Part shown: positions 35,270 through 47,335 of the stretch, piece after piece
How the letters are laid out: each line of letters begins with the position of its first letter
Position numbering within the stretch: position 1 is the stretch's first letter
Assembly (NCBI GenBank): GCA_007922225.1
Contig: ML679962.1
Coordinates: 31,045,563 to 31,109,562 of the forward strand
DNA length: 64,000 nt
Direction: 5' to 3'
Origin: Emydura subglobosa
Lineage: Eukaryota > Chordata > Testudines > Chelidae
Program-made: the position numbers and the translations under genes
Notes under the pieces: generated by a model
Told to the model about the DNA's origin: nothing
Databases searched by the model: none
The model's input: only the letters and a program-made list of their open reading frames with translations

Positions 35270-37750
35270 ATAATTCTCACATCACACTATGTATATAATC
35301 TTTTAAATTATTAATTTTCTTTGTGTCTCTGCTACCAATGATGTACTGATCAAAGCTAAGATTTGGCTAAGATTTTTTTAAACTCATCAGCTGTTTCTTG
35401 TCTCAAACAAATGAGGAAATGTAGGAAAATCATTGGTCTTATATTTTTTAATATATTTTATTGGTCACTTAAGTTGTTTTTCCAAATAATTAGATGTGTT
35501 TCTTACATTCAATATGGCAGCTCCAATCTTAAGCCTGTCAACAATAGGCCATGATCCCAAAAATCAGTGTTCCATCAGCTAATACCCATTCTCCTGCTAT
35601 CCATTCATAAATACTCTGTTGCCGTTTTATATGCAATTTACTGAGGCTGAAATTCACAAACGTTTTCCTGGACAACCCTGAGGAATGATGGAATGGAATA
35701 AAGAAAGGCAGACCAGCCAGTTGAGTATGTAACATAATCCTGGCATGTGGGAGAGATGGGTAAAGGAGATGAGAATGTAAAAATTTCCTCCAAAATACCT
35801 GGTCCCCCTCAAACTGACAGCCAGGCTTTAAAATACCACTGATCAATCTTCCCATGACTATATGTTCAGTATTTCCCAGTATTAACTATGTCAGGCACAA
35901 ACCACTAAGAATAGTCTGTCTGTCAACAAGTCATTAGAAAGTTTCAAAAAAGCTACAATTGGCCAAGACTCTGCTCCATTTAAATCAAAGATAAAAATAC
36001 TTCGTAGCTGTGAAAAATATATTCATCAACAAATTTCATACCTCCTTGGATAGATCAGAAATTAGTATTAAAAAAGGGCTGTCCCAGATGGACGCTTCAC
36101 AAAGGCCAATATGAGAAAAGACATAAATGACTGGAAGGTTTATTTCAATGCTCAGCAGTCAAGGAATGCTATGCTGATATTAACAAGGGTTGAAATACCA
36201 AATACCCGGTTATCTGCCCAAAAAAACTGCATGGTACCTTATATGCATACGTCCTCTGTCTCTCCAGGATGAAACAGCTCTATGCTACTGCACGTATAGA
36301 AACCTATTTTACAGGATTGGCTAGACAAAGGAAGTTCTGAAAAGTTCATGTTGAGTGCAAGAGAATGTGTGCAATTGCTACCTTTTTAAATGGTCATATT
36401 TTGTAGGGTTCTTGTGAAATAGTAAGTAAACTCTACATCCTCTGGAAAATTTTGGAGTTTTCTTCCCTGTCTTTCATCACAACTGTTTATTTTACCCTTG
36501 TTTTTTTAAGACCTCTTTCTTGGTCATTAAAAATAATTACTTAGAACTCAGAGAGAGCTTTACATGTTTAAAGAACTGTACATGCGTAAACACAAAAGAC
36601 TCCTGTGAGAGATACAGTGAAAGGCACCCCTGTGCAGCAGGCCCTCCTAAGGACTATGCATCACTTAAGTCCTCAAAGTAAGGCATAAATGGGACTTCGA
36701 TGGTGTATAAGGGCTTTGTACAGAGGTGGATTCACTGCTGGTGCACAATATAAATATGATGTGTTGAACATAAAGGCATGGGGTGGCAAAAACAAATATT
36801 AGAATAAAGCGAATTGTACACTTCTCTTTAAAATGTGCAGTTTTATATGTAAGTTGACTATATACTTCATAAAAAATACTCATAGAATCTAACGGTTTCT
36901 GACAAGGACTGGAAGTAAATATTTTCAATACAACATTTTAATACATGTTTTATTGAAATGGTCAGCATATCCAGGACATACAAAAATAGAAGGCTTACAT
37001 TAATAACTAAATGATTATTTCAGAAAAGCTTTCTGAAGGTTGCTACATCATCCTTAAGCAATTGCTACAGTACACTGAAAGGCTGAAGGTTTCTAATATG
37101 GCCAGCAGGAAAAATTACCCAGTAAAAAACTATACAAGTTCTAAAAGAAAAAATAAACTTCAAAGAAATAAATATTCTTTATTGATGCAATCGAAGGTGC
37201 CTTTACACTCACCCCATTCACAATGCAGTGTCCTCAGTATTTTGCATGAGACCATCTCTAGCTTTACCAAATGCAATGAAATGGAATTGCTGCATATTTG
37301 CTCTGACCACTATTACGATATTATGTAGCAAAACAAGACTATCCAGTTGTTGGCTATTGATTTATCTATAAAACAGTAACTGTAAAAATGATGAAAGAGG
37401 TTCTATACTAGATAGCCTTGTGAAACAGTTTATTACTTAAGCATTAATGACCCGTTTAGAGGTCTTTACTGGTCAGGTAATGACCAGCTAGAGAAGTTAA
37501 GGGCCCGAGGCAAAGTACTATAATAAAACCGTGCATACAATATGTATTTGGTTCCTCAGGATTCTATTAGGAAAGAAAAGTGTAAAGGGTAATAAAAGAT
37601 ATGTCTAAGAGGCACTTGCATCAGCCCTCTAATTTTATATTTGGGATAATGTATATGGCTTTTTTCCAGCTGCACAAATCATTCCTTGTTTACACTTACA
37701 CCTATCATTGAGGAGGACAGAAACAACTGCTGCTGAAAATGTCCAGTCAT
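35270..37750. other. No gene; unique AT-rich DNA
   Basis: Frames 35538-35855 (minus), 36665-36928 (minus) and 37011-37328 (plus) resemble no protein. 36600-36740 may be an old repeat (AGGCACCCCTGTGCAGCAGG) but I could not confirm it. Confidence 0.4.
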
Positions 37751-38112
37751 GACATTGAGCATTTGATCCTGCAGCTCAGGCAAAAATCCCAGTGATGGAA
37801 GGATCAGACCCTAATGTTTACACATCCAGGGCTGTTGGCATCGAGGGTGATGATATAGAAAGTGTGAAAAATCAGGAAACTTTTTTTGGGGGGGAGAGGA
37901 GGGGAGAGAAATAGTTACGTATATAAGATAAAGCTCCGAATAATGGGACAGTCACGGTAATATTGGGACATCTGGTCCATTTGCATCTATTGTGTGTGTT
38001 TGCGTGAGACAAGGAACTGAGACCATCTAGTGCTACATAACACAGAAGGCCTTTTCTGGTCCTATCTTTCCGAAATCTCACATAATTATTTTTATTAAGG
38101 ATTGTTTGGAGG
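37751..38112 (+). repeat. Local repeat, copy 1, carrying a hAT-like insertion
   Basis: Two blocks, 37751-37841 and 37987-38112, match 39067-39157 and 39158-39285 in the same order and orientation. By hand count the 91-bp left block agrees at 76 positions. Shared strings include CAGCTCAGGCAAAAATCCCA and ACATAATTATTTTTATTA. The insertion lies exactly between the blocks. Confidence 0.85.
37842..37979 (-). mobile_element. hAT-like non-autonomous element (138 bp)
   Basis: On the minus strand it reads TGGACCAGATGTCCCAATAT, then GTGACTGTCCCATTATTCGG, a pyrimidine-rich middle and CTGATTTTTCACAC. That is the plan of a repeat I know as starting GACCAGATGTCCCGAT and ending TTTTTCACACTTGC. Flanks TTGGCAT (37835-37841) and TTTGCAT (37980-37986) look like a slightly decayed target duplication. 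Copy 2 of the surrounding repeat has a single TTTGCAT. Confidence 0.8.
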
Positions 38113-39066
38113 GGAGGATATTATTTGTTTTCAGTATTTCCTAGTCAGTGACTTTCCTCAGAAATGGTGACTTGAATATGATCATAAACTTGCTTTCTAT
38201 TGTTTCCACTGAATTATGAGAAAAATCAAATTAAAACAGGAGCTTGATACTGATAACTCAGGCTCTGAGACAAAACAACTGTACATTATTCAGTAAATAA
38301 GCAAATACTGGGTTTGGAACAATAGGCAAGTCCTAGCTCTTGGCTTCAGATGCAGATAAAACACTTGGGTCCTCATAACTGCATCTCACTCTTACAGTCC
38401 CATAGCATCATCGATTTTGGCCCTGATTTATGGCATCACTTGTTCTTGATAAGAGACACTTGCCAACACTATTTGGAAAAAAGTAAAATACAATCTAACA
38501 GTGCAAACTAGAAAAAATGACTAAAATAGAATAAGAGTCAAGGGAAAAAGCTAGTTGATCTGAACAGATTCTTTTATATGTACATTTATATGTAATAAAA
38601 TGTCCTTGGTACAAACCAACTTTATTTGCTCAGAATTTATTATGTTGTCAGCACTAAAATGGGAATTAAGAATGTTTTCATAGATTGAATGAAAAATTAT
38701 TTAATTTTACTGAAGCTTCTGTACTATAGGATATTTTGAATATTTTATTTACAAGGACAGACTGTATTGTTTACATGATTAACTGTAATAGCTCCTTCTG
38801 ATTATTCCAATCTTTTGTGTAAATAGGTTTTTAAGAAAAGTTCAATACAAATATTTTAGGTCTCACCAATATTTCAGAGTGATTATAGCTAATCATATGC
38901 ATGCATATTTGGTTACACTTTAAACTATATTCATGGCCACAGTAAAACTCCTCAGGAAAAGCAGTTGTTCCACATTCACGGTATCCAATTTTTAAGGTCA
39001 AATATCTTAACTATTTCAAAACATGAAAAGTAATTATGACATAGTCTAACACATTCATTTGCCAAT
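38113..39066. other. No gene; spacer between the two local repeat copies
   Basis: AT-rich unique DNA. No frame or named element. Confidence 0.4.
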
Positions 39067-39285
39067 GGCATTAAACACTTGACCCAGCAGCTCAGGCAAA
39101 AATCCCACTGATTGAAGGATCAGGCCCTAATACTTGCATATCCAGTGCTGTTTGCATCTACGGCGTGTGTTTGCACAAGACAGAAGGAATTGAGACCATC
39201 TATTGCTAGATGACCCAGAAAGCCCTTTTTAGTCCTCTCATTCTGAAATCCTACATAATTATTTTTATTATTAAAGGTTAGTTGG
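39067..39285 (+). repeat. Local repeat, copy 2, with empty insertion site
   Basis: It matches copy 1 about 1.3 kb upstream and is uninterrupted at TTTGCAT (39151-39157), where copy 1 has the hAT-like element. Part of the left block (CAGGCAAAAATCCCACTGAT, GGATCAGGCCC) has the style of the palindromic MITE group, so the pair may be two copies of a dispersed family rather than a segmental duplication. Confidence 0.8.
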
Positions 39286-40659
39286 TAGGGGGCGGGGGAG
39301 GAGAGTGTTCAAAGTGCTACAAAGCAGGAAAAATCTAAAGAATTTTAAATTAATACATTTATTTTTAATACAATTATATATTTTAATTGCTCAAAATGTA
39401 GAAATACAATTCAATCCTCAACTGAATCCACATACCTTGTATACAACACAGAACCTAAATTTAACCCAGAGTACATTTTTACAGCCAAATTATAAATTTC
39501 GGCCACACAGGGTTAATAACAAAAGTGCTGACACAACTCTAACGATATGGTGGCGCCCATAAGCAGCGCTATAATTAATCTAAGTGTACTGTCATTACAC
39601 TAAATGCTGCTCCTGTAGGATCATTCCAAATCATGAGACTCACTCTCTCTCTCTCTCTCTCTCTCTGTCCCATTTCCCCCCACCCAAGCTCAAATAACAT
39701 GCAGTTTATCTCCAGTCGTGTACATAGGCATGATTTGTTAAAGGAACATTAGGTCTGGAAGCAATATCTTAATCAAATCAGAATTTCTTCTGTAAAACAA
39801 ATCTTTGGCTTTTGGAGAATTAGTAGCATCTAATGCCTTAGGATAGAGATGTGAAACTGTGAGCTGAAATACGCACTGCTGGAGATCATACTCAGCCTTC
39901 CTGCTTCAAGCCATTTACAAGGACATCTATCCAACCTCCTACCTACACATCTACACTTTATATGGTCATAAACCACCAATGCAATGTCTAAATTATGCCC
40001 GGAAAACTCCAGGTTTGAAATGGATTGTATGAAGATTCACCTCATGTGGTTTATTAATTTCTGCAAGAATAGAAGGCTCTGATTCCTTTCGGAAGGAACT
40101 CGTTTAAACAAAGCCCAACAGCAAACATCCATAAATTAAAGCATTGTTGGTATTTATGCAATGAAGTACATGTAAACTAAGTGAATTCTCTGCAAAAGAG
40201 AAAAAAATGTACTTAGACAAGGTAGTTCAAAATACTACAGGGAAGAAAAGATGTGTGTCATATTTGGAAACATATTATTCACATATATTTATAATATTCC
40301 CCTACTGCCTTTCCATACCCACTAAAAATACTATTGCCATAGTCAGTTAACAAAATAAGACAACATGGTGAAGTGACATATTTCACCAAATCCATTGATA
40401 GCAAGTGATTCATGTGTGGAATAGATCTACCCTGTAATGTATTTTACTGTACCTTTAGCAAACAAGGGACTATTTACCTTACAGTACTATAATCTAATGC
40501 CTCTGTACTGTATATTTGATCAAATATAACATACATTACAAAACTAAAATATACACCAAAATGAGTCATCTCTCCTCCCTTTATCTTTGGGTACAAAAAT
40601 CAATGATTAAAGACTAAGCATAAGCGGAATAAATAAAATAGTATTAATGTTTGGCTGTT
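39286..40659. other. No gene
   Basis: Unique AT-rich DNA. It includes a (CT)n tract at 39640-39666. Confidence 0.4.
39640..39666. repeat. (CT)n microsatellite
   Basis: About 13 CT units beginning in GACTCACTCTCTC. Confidence 0.9.
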
Positions 40660-40760
40660 ATCTAGTCCTTTAACCACTTTAAACCACTATCTCATTTTAG
40701 AGCTGGGAACACTAAAAGTCCTTGCCCAAAAACACAGCAAAAGCTGTGACCATATTTATT
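40660..40760 (-). repeat. MIR/CORE-SINE fragment, antisense
   Basis: ACTATCTCATTTTAGAGCTG then GTCCTTGCCCAAAAACACAG and AAAGCTGTGACC are the reverse complement of the MIR core (GTCACAGC, TTGGGCAAG, AAAATGAG order). Diverged, no ends visible. Confidence 0.6.
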
Positions 40761-41649
40761 TATGAAGCAGAGCACAATAATATCAGTCACTACAAAAACA
40801 AACAGCATATAATTCTACAACATTCACAGAATTAGATTAAAAGATCTTAAAACATGTGTTTGAGGGGCACTAAAATCATCAGGCCTTCCATTCTAGCAGA
40901 TGTTAATACCATCATTCATGCTAAAGCTATTGTGGTATGGAAACCCAGTCACTTTTTTCAATAAACCTATTCCCACTACAAAACAAATGATACTATAACA
41001 CACACACCCTACAAAATGTGCTTGATGAGAACGCTATATTTTAAGAATGAAAGAAAAGTATAGGCATATGATTCCTCAATATACCTTCCTATCAGCTAGA
41101 GTAAGAAATATGAACACAGGCTTCATAGCTATTCATCACATATCCCATTAAACTGGTGTTGACTGAAGAGGTTCCGTTCAGATTTTCAGAGTAACCAGAA
41201 ATAAAGTACATAAGATTCAGCAGAACTCTCTCAGTGCCCTTTCAGTTCTCTTCCTGTCTTTTGCAACCTTCCCATCTCACACATGTGGAAATTCAAACGA
41301 TTTTTCCCAAATGGCCACACGTGGAAGATGCCTTTATAAAACAATAATACAGTCTTGTAAATGCTGTGGTCAACGTTACTGTTTTGAATCATTACAGTAA
41401 ACGCAAGAATACTTTTTCATAACGGTAGCTAACTCTAACAACATTCACAAAGCATCCTTGTGGAGTCCACTGAATTTCCTGGTGGGATAATTCACTGAAA
41501 TTCGTCAAGAGCAAGGAAGCTGCTGACAGAACATTCAAGGCCAGTGTCCAAAATCATTCAGAAAATAAAATGTTGACCAAGGGCATGGTGTCCTTAGTTG
41601 AAGAAAGAATGCGATTTTTCTTATCATAAAGGCTAAGAAGGAGCACAGG
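40761..41649. other. No gene
   Basis: Unique AT-rich DNA without a recognisable repeat or frame. Confidence 0.4.
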
Positions 41650-41730
41650 AGGCCAAATTCTGTCATTACCTGTACCTGGGTAACCCTAAAACATCAGGGT
41701 TACAAATGTAACTGAGGGCAGAATTTAGTT
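41650..41730. repeat. Palindromic MITE-like element
   Basis: GGCCAAATTCTGTCATTACC mirrors GTAACTGAGGGCAGAATTTAG, and GTAACCCTAA mirrors CAGGGTTAC near the centre. Confidence 0.8.
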
Positions 41731-41911
41731 CAGCAGGGTTTGCTAACTAGAAACAGGTTCTCAGCTAGTGACTACATGCCGTTTAATCCACCTCAACAGT
41801 GTAAAGAGTTATTCAACTCAAAACTCCTCAAAAAGGAGAAGCAAGAGGTTGGAGACAACTGACAGTTGAAAACTGAAGCATCCCAAAGTGGTGAGGAAGC
41901 CATAGTCACAT

Positions 41912-42000
41912 CGGCCCAGATCCTCAGAGGTATTCAGGTACTTGACTCCCACTGAAATCTGTGGGTGTTAGGTGCCTACATACCTTTGACGATCTGGGCC
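41912..42000. repeat. 89-bp palindromic MITE-like element
   Basis: GGCCCAGATCCTCAGAGGTA at the left and TACCTTTGACGATCTGGGCC at the right are inverted; over 40 bases per arm about 32 pair. The centre reads CTCCCACTGAAATCTGTGG. One of the best preserved copies in the window. Confidence 0.9.
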
Positions 42001-42202
42001 ATGGATCCTATTGAACTTCACATGAAACTCATGAGTTCCCATTCCTGTGCTTCAGGAATAATGTATATAGCTGCCCTACACAATTTATAAGTAGACTCCA
42101 CATCAGTTTGGATATCTGTGCGCTATACTCCTGTAACACAGGCAGGTGTTGGGGGTGCGCTTACAAAGTTTAAAATTAATGGATCTTGTTAAATCTTCTC
42201 TT

Positions 42203-42345
42203 TTAGCCTGTAAGGTCTTTGGGACAGGGACTAATATTGATCATGTGTTTGTATAGCAGCTAGCACAATGGTGACCAACATGGCTGCAGCTGTTAGACAT
42301 TACCAAAATATAAATGCTAAATGAATAATTATTATTAATAACGTG
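42203..42345 (+). repeat. L2-type / MIR 3' tail
   Basis: TTAGCCTGTAAGGTCTTTGG, GGACAGGGACTAATATTG, GTGTTTGTATAGCAGCTAGC and ACAATGG are in the order of the L2-derived 3' end shared by L2 LINEs and MIR SINEs, finishing in ATTATTATTAATAA. No head is present. Confidence 0.75.
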
Positions 42346-43378
42346 TTTAAGTAAGAAAGAGATCTATAAGTTTCCGCACTGCAGATGGTCACACAAACTT
42401 TTTCCGATGAAAAAACCCCTAGTTATAGGATGTATGGGTAAAGCACAAATAGTTGTACTAACAGTCAAGTAGTATACTTACATGTTTTAAAAGCTTGCTT
42501 CACCTCAGCTCCTATCTTTCATTTGAGGCATTTCAGATTACTAACTCTTTTCGACCTAACGTGCTTACGTATTTAAATTCATAGGGGACAAATGACATAC
42601 TAAACAGATTATGCCAATAGTATGAATTCTTTTCACAGCTAAAAGAAGAAATTCTAAAACTACTGACTTTGTTTACAAAACAAAATCATAATATTAATAT
42701 TAGATTTTGATACTGTGGTTCTTTAACATTTTTATTGACCTTGACAGGCTTCACCTGACTAAATCTGAATTCTGTCAATTCTCATCATAACAAAACGCAA
42801 CTTGGCAATAAGGTGCACTCCATTGGGGCTAAACAAAAGCAAATCAATATTTGCTAGCTAAAGGACAGTCTTTGAGTCATAGAACTGTGACAAATTCTTA
42901 GAGGAAACTGACTACCTACAAACATAGAACACAATTAAATCAGTAGCATAATTTGTTATACTGGCTGACAAAAAAGTAAATGTTGGTAGTAGACAAAATT
43001 ACATACAACAAAGATTAATAAAGCAGAAAAAGTCATGAAGTAAAACTTTCTAATCTCATCAACGAAACCCAACAAAGACATTGTCCTATAGCTTTTTCCC
43101 CTTAGGGAGAAGTTTGGCAAATTTAATAATTTCGTCTTTCATAGAAAACGGCCTTTAGACTCCTTGCAAAGACCACTTTCATTTCTTTTCTTTTCTGGGT
43201 TCTGTTTTATATCTGAAATCAATTAAACAATAATTAAAAATTGATTCGGGAATGTTTCATCCTGCACATTTGCACAATTTTTGTTTAGTTGATATTTTGC
43301 TCAAGGGGATACTTAACTCTCATTAAACAATTCTTTTTTATTCTTTTCTTAACAAATGGTGGGATTTATAATAGATTT
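42346..43378. other. No gene
   Basis: Unique AT-rich DNA. Confidence 0.4.
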
Positions 43379-43445
43379 AGGGCCAAATCCTGCTGATGTT
43401 ATTCGGACAAGGGCTCCTATAGAAGTCACAAGCTCTGCTGCATCC
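43379..43445. repeat. Half palindromic MITE-like element
   Basis: AGGGCCAAATCCTGCTGATG then GCTCCTATAGAAGTCAC follow the left half and core of the family. The right arm is reduced to GCTCTGCTGCATCC. Confidence 0.5.
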
Positions 43446-44179
43446 TTTAAAAGGCATATAATTTACACTGTATCATATGCTGAAGTCATTAGGAATACTA
43501 ACTAGAGGATGGTGAGCAGATTAAGGAAGTGTAGGTTATATATATCTGTCATGTTTCGTTTTTAGTATTTATGCAGTGATAAATTAGTCACACTTGAAGC
43601 AACATCTTATAAATAAAATAGGAAGGATGAAATTATATTACAATGCTAGGGTTCAGTTGTGATCTTGGATTGGCCCATTCACAGAATGCAAAAGTTGAAC
43701 AGTGTATGCATTTGATGGACTAACAAAAACTTCCAAGCTAAATCCTTGTTCTGCTGAGACACTGTAATCATCCATAAAGGCATATTATGTCAGCTAGGCA
43801 TGTCTAATATGCCTGTGCTTAAATGTGATTAAACAGTCCTGATTTGACCACAAGAGGGGTTTTAAGCCTAGGCATCAGTTATTCACATATTCCTATCTAA
43901 AACTAGCTTATAAGGAGCACATTTCACAAGTTTAATATATTCATTGTTTTGCTGCAATAAACAAGCAGGTGAACCATCTCAGCACAGAGGAAACACAGCA
44001 GTGACCTTTCCGGCTACATGCAATTTTTTTTCAAGACCTCTTTCTAACTTTTCTGAGATCCAAAGGCACAACCTAACATTCAGGAACACTGGGTTGTTCG
44101 TAAGGCGAGCAGGATTTGACCCTCATATGGATTTATTATAGACTGCTGAGGGTTTCAGGCCTATACACTGGAGATTCTG
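43446..44179. other. No gene
   Basis: Unique DNA; the 65-codon frame 43944-44141 has no recognised similarity. Confidence 0.4.
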
Positions 44180-44825
44180 TAGACCTTCCTGTGCTTACAC
44201 ATCTTCCTCACTTCAAGATTAGATTGCTGTAATGCACTGTATCTGAGACTATACCTTATGACTATATGGAGGCTGAAATTAGTGCAGAATACACCTGTAC
44301 ACTTCCTAAACAACATGACACCGGTGATCCATAGTCTGCAGTGGCATTTTTAGATGTTGGGTTTGACCTATGGAATCCTTAATGGTTTGGATTCCACCTA
44401 CCTGACAGACTTCTGCTCTCCCCCAGGAGAACTGCAGCAGTTATGACAACTAGTCAAGATGCTCAACTATCCTGCCACCAGCCTCTTCCTTTTATGTCAG
44501 GAGGCAGTATATTTTCCATGAACGATCTGGGACTTGACCGCCACCTTGAACAAACAGAGACTGAGTTGGTTGATAACTTAAGGCACATGGCAAAGCTCAT
44601 CTTTTTCTTGGACCTCTGCAAGCCATGGATTGAGGGATAGAGTTTGTTGACATAAGATGTGTATTTATTATTTTTATTACCTTAGGTAAGCATTATCAAG
44701 GGAAGTCCACTCTGCATTGTGACAGAAGTATTTGGTAGATTTATTACAATTTTATATGTTATAGTTGTATAAGTGCCTGGATAGGTGCAGACTAATTAAA
44801 ATAAATAAATACATGCATACATACA
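44180..44825 (+). mobile_element. Decayed L2-like LINE fragment, C-terminal ORF2 region and 3' end
   Basis: GATTGCTGTAATGCACTGTA, TTAGTGCAGAATACACCTGT, CACCGGTGATCCATAGTCTG and TTTGGATTCCACCTACCTGA follow the L2/L3-type reverse-transcriptase tail, whose protein has a DYCNAL, VQNAA, HITPVLxxLHWLP and LNGLxPxYL pattern. The frame is badly broken. The end AAGTGCCTGGATAGGTGC with a TAAATAAATAC tail suits the 3' end of such LINEs. The frame 44443-44640 is a remnant within it. Confidence 0.65.
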
Positions 44826-45721
44826 AACTGTTAGCAGGTGGCTTTTTGTCACCCAGCTCTAACATAGTCCTCCAAATATTCCATAGAGTCAAAACTCATC
44901 CATGTCCCGTCCAGACACCTCGCCTTATTTACAAAGGAACTCATAACCATATGACATCAAATTCCATTCCAAGGCCTCTCTGCAACTGCTATAGCCATAA
45001 ACTATAGATGAGAAACTTGGAGAAGTACAAAGCTTATTGTATTTGCTGGCCAAGACGTTTGGAGCTTGCAGTTTACTGTCAAAGAGTGTTTTTACTAGAG
45101 GTTATGCACATCTCTGGTCAATGAGAAATTCAGTAGAAAAATGGCTAGGATTCCTAAATGGACAATAGGGAAAAGGCTTATAGTGAGCCTCACAGTAGGC
45201 GTGTTTGAAACACTGACTATATTTGACAATACTACAGATGTGGATACCCTGCCCAAATTCCAACTGGCATACTTTGATTTGTCTACCAAAAAACTAATAA
45301 TAATAATAATCCAAGCAGTATACAGTGTGTTGCTTCTGTGACATGAAGTTCTTCATCTATTTCATGAGTTACACTTTAAAAAAAAATAAATAAAATAAGG
45401 CCTAAATATTTAAACTACCAACAGAACCAGCTTGGATCTAAAATGCACTAGAAATGTGGAATCAATTGTGCCGTGTTTATTATACTACTTCAGCTGTGAC
45501 AAAATTAATGAGCTGATCTATGTAAGCAAAAAATATAAAATAAAAAGTATCAACAAGCCCATTTCTATGCAGTGGTGCAAAAAATGAAATAAAATTTCAG
45601 CTAATTAGATCACGTCACATTATAATATTACAGGCATCCCTTTGTGGGGAAGGTGTAGCAGGCGGTACAATTTGAAATCCAAGAAAGATTTACAGGACTG
45701 CTGAATATCTAATGATTATTC
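44826..45721. other. No gene
   Basis: Small frames 45095-45289 (minus) and 45141-45341 (plus) overlap on opposite strands and look random. An (AAT)n lies at about 45294-45309. Confidence 0.4.
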
Positions 45722-45838
45722 TAGGACTGTGGTTTTCAACTTTTATTCCGTTTGCAGACCCCTACAAAATTTCAAATGGAGGTGCAGACCCCCTTTGGGA
45801 ATCTTGGACATAGTTTAAGGTTGAAAATTACGGTCCTT
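45722..45838. repeat. Short hAT/MER-like inverted-repeat element
   Basis: GGACTGTGGTTTTCAAC at the left and GTTGAAAATTACGGTCC at the right are inverted at 13 of 17 positions. Between them two GCAGACCCC motifs appear (45754 and 45785). The style (CTGTGGTTTTCAAC, then GACCCC) is that of hAT-derived short elements. Confidence 0.7.
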
Positions 45839-45898
45839 GGAACATATAGAAGCCGAAGGAAAGAATCATCTGCCCCATCCGTTTTACAATGCAGGTAG

Positions 45899-45926
<28 letters not shown>
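45899..45926. repeat. (TA)n microsatellite
   Basis: Roughly 14 TA units passing into AAATAAAATA. Confidence 0.9.
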
Positions 45927-45932
<6 letters not shown>

Positions 45933-47071
45933 ATATGCCCAGTCAGTGCTGCTCTATAGCATTGTAAGCATTCTCCTCTGCCCCTTTGATGTGGTTTGCA
46001 CCCCAAGGAGAGAGCAGCCCCTATACTTCCCTAAGCACAGGTACTGTCCATGGCCATTGTGGAAAAGAGCAATGGCTCCTTGCCCTCCCCCATTGCCCTT
46101 TCCCATACTGCACCAGGGCCAGAGATAATTTTACTCTGAGTTTCTCAGTTCTTTTAGGTGTGTAACTTCCATGAAGCGCAAAAATCTGTGAAGAAGCTTT
46201 AGCAAGATTTACAGGCCCTATTCAAATCAAAGGTTATTCTGTGACACCATTAAGTACTGTTAATGGTACTTGGTAATATTGATGTCACTGTTTATGTAAA
46301 GTAATACAATTAGTAATGCTATTACCACTATCCTTCCTTTGTGTCACTAATTGCATCATTATAAATATAAATTTACTCTAAAGGAAGAATGAAGGATTTC
46401 TTTTCTTTTCTCTTTTTTTTTTTTTCTTCACAAATCCGCTGGAAGACACCACGCCAAGGTGCAAAAGGTTACTCTGTATGCTAATGCTGATTATACACAC
46501 AACCCAGAAGTTTCCTGACTTAAAGTACAAACACAACATGAAAGGTGATATATCAAACTGACACTATCATGGGGAGGGGAAAAAACCCCTTCGGTTTACA
46601 CAGCATCTCCCTGCCCAGCCTAAGTATAAACATCAAGCCCCACAGACAGCTGAAAAAACACTGCAACATAGCACAAGGGGAGAAAACTTTGAAACCAAAC
46701 AGGAATAGTTTCCTAATATAAAATCATGGGAACCTTCAGAGAATTAGGATAAATACATAAAGTCATTCAAAGCCAACCATAGCTGCTACATGCCCAGGCC
46801 TATGTTACCTCTCCACTCATCTCTTTGCTCCTCCAGCTGACAACTTTGCACCACCCAGTGATCCCTTCTATTTATGGGGCCAGTTTTGTCTCCACACCTT
46901 CACGCTGCTGCCTATGCTTGGAGCCTATTCCTGAAGAAGTCTGAAGAACCTCCACTTACTCCTTTGAACACTACTCTTCCAAAAAGGCATCTATAACTCA
47001 GCCTTATCCTCAATGATATGTTAGAAACCCAAGAACAAAGATGACCTGAATAAAAATCTGGATCTTCCAAG
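45927..47071. other. No gene
   Basis: T-rich run at about 46412-46425. The frame 45946-46128 has no recognised similarity. Confidence 0.4.
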
Positions 47072-47335
47072 TAGAACCGGTCAGAAAATTAGTTTTTTCC
47101 CCCTTTTGGAAAATTTCAAGTTTTTGGCCAAAAAGTTAAAACTGAAATATTTCAGCCCCAAAATGAAATGTTTTGATTTATTTTGAAATGCTGCCACAAT
47201 GCCTCATGAGAGTTGTCATTTGGGTACCTCATACTTTTATTCTCCTCGATGGGTAGGGCTCTGTGATTGGACTTCATCTCCGATAATGCACCAAGAAGAG
47301 ACACCTCTCTGAGACAACTGGGAGCAATTCACGCA
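47072..47335 (+). repeat. AT-rich inverted-repeat element, truncated
   Basis: It starts TAGAACCGGTCAGAAAATTA, comparable to TAGGGCTGGTCGAAAATTG of the element at 62980, and shares its middle: CACAATGCCTCATGAGAG against CACAATGCCTCATGGGAA, and GGGCTCTGTGATTGGACT against GGGCTCTCTGGCTGGACT. The right end is missing and the CR1 copy begins directly after it. Confidence 0.75.
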
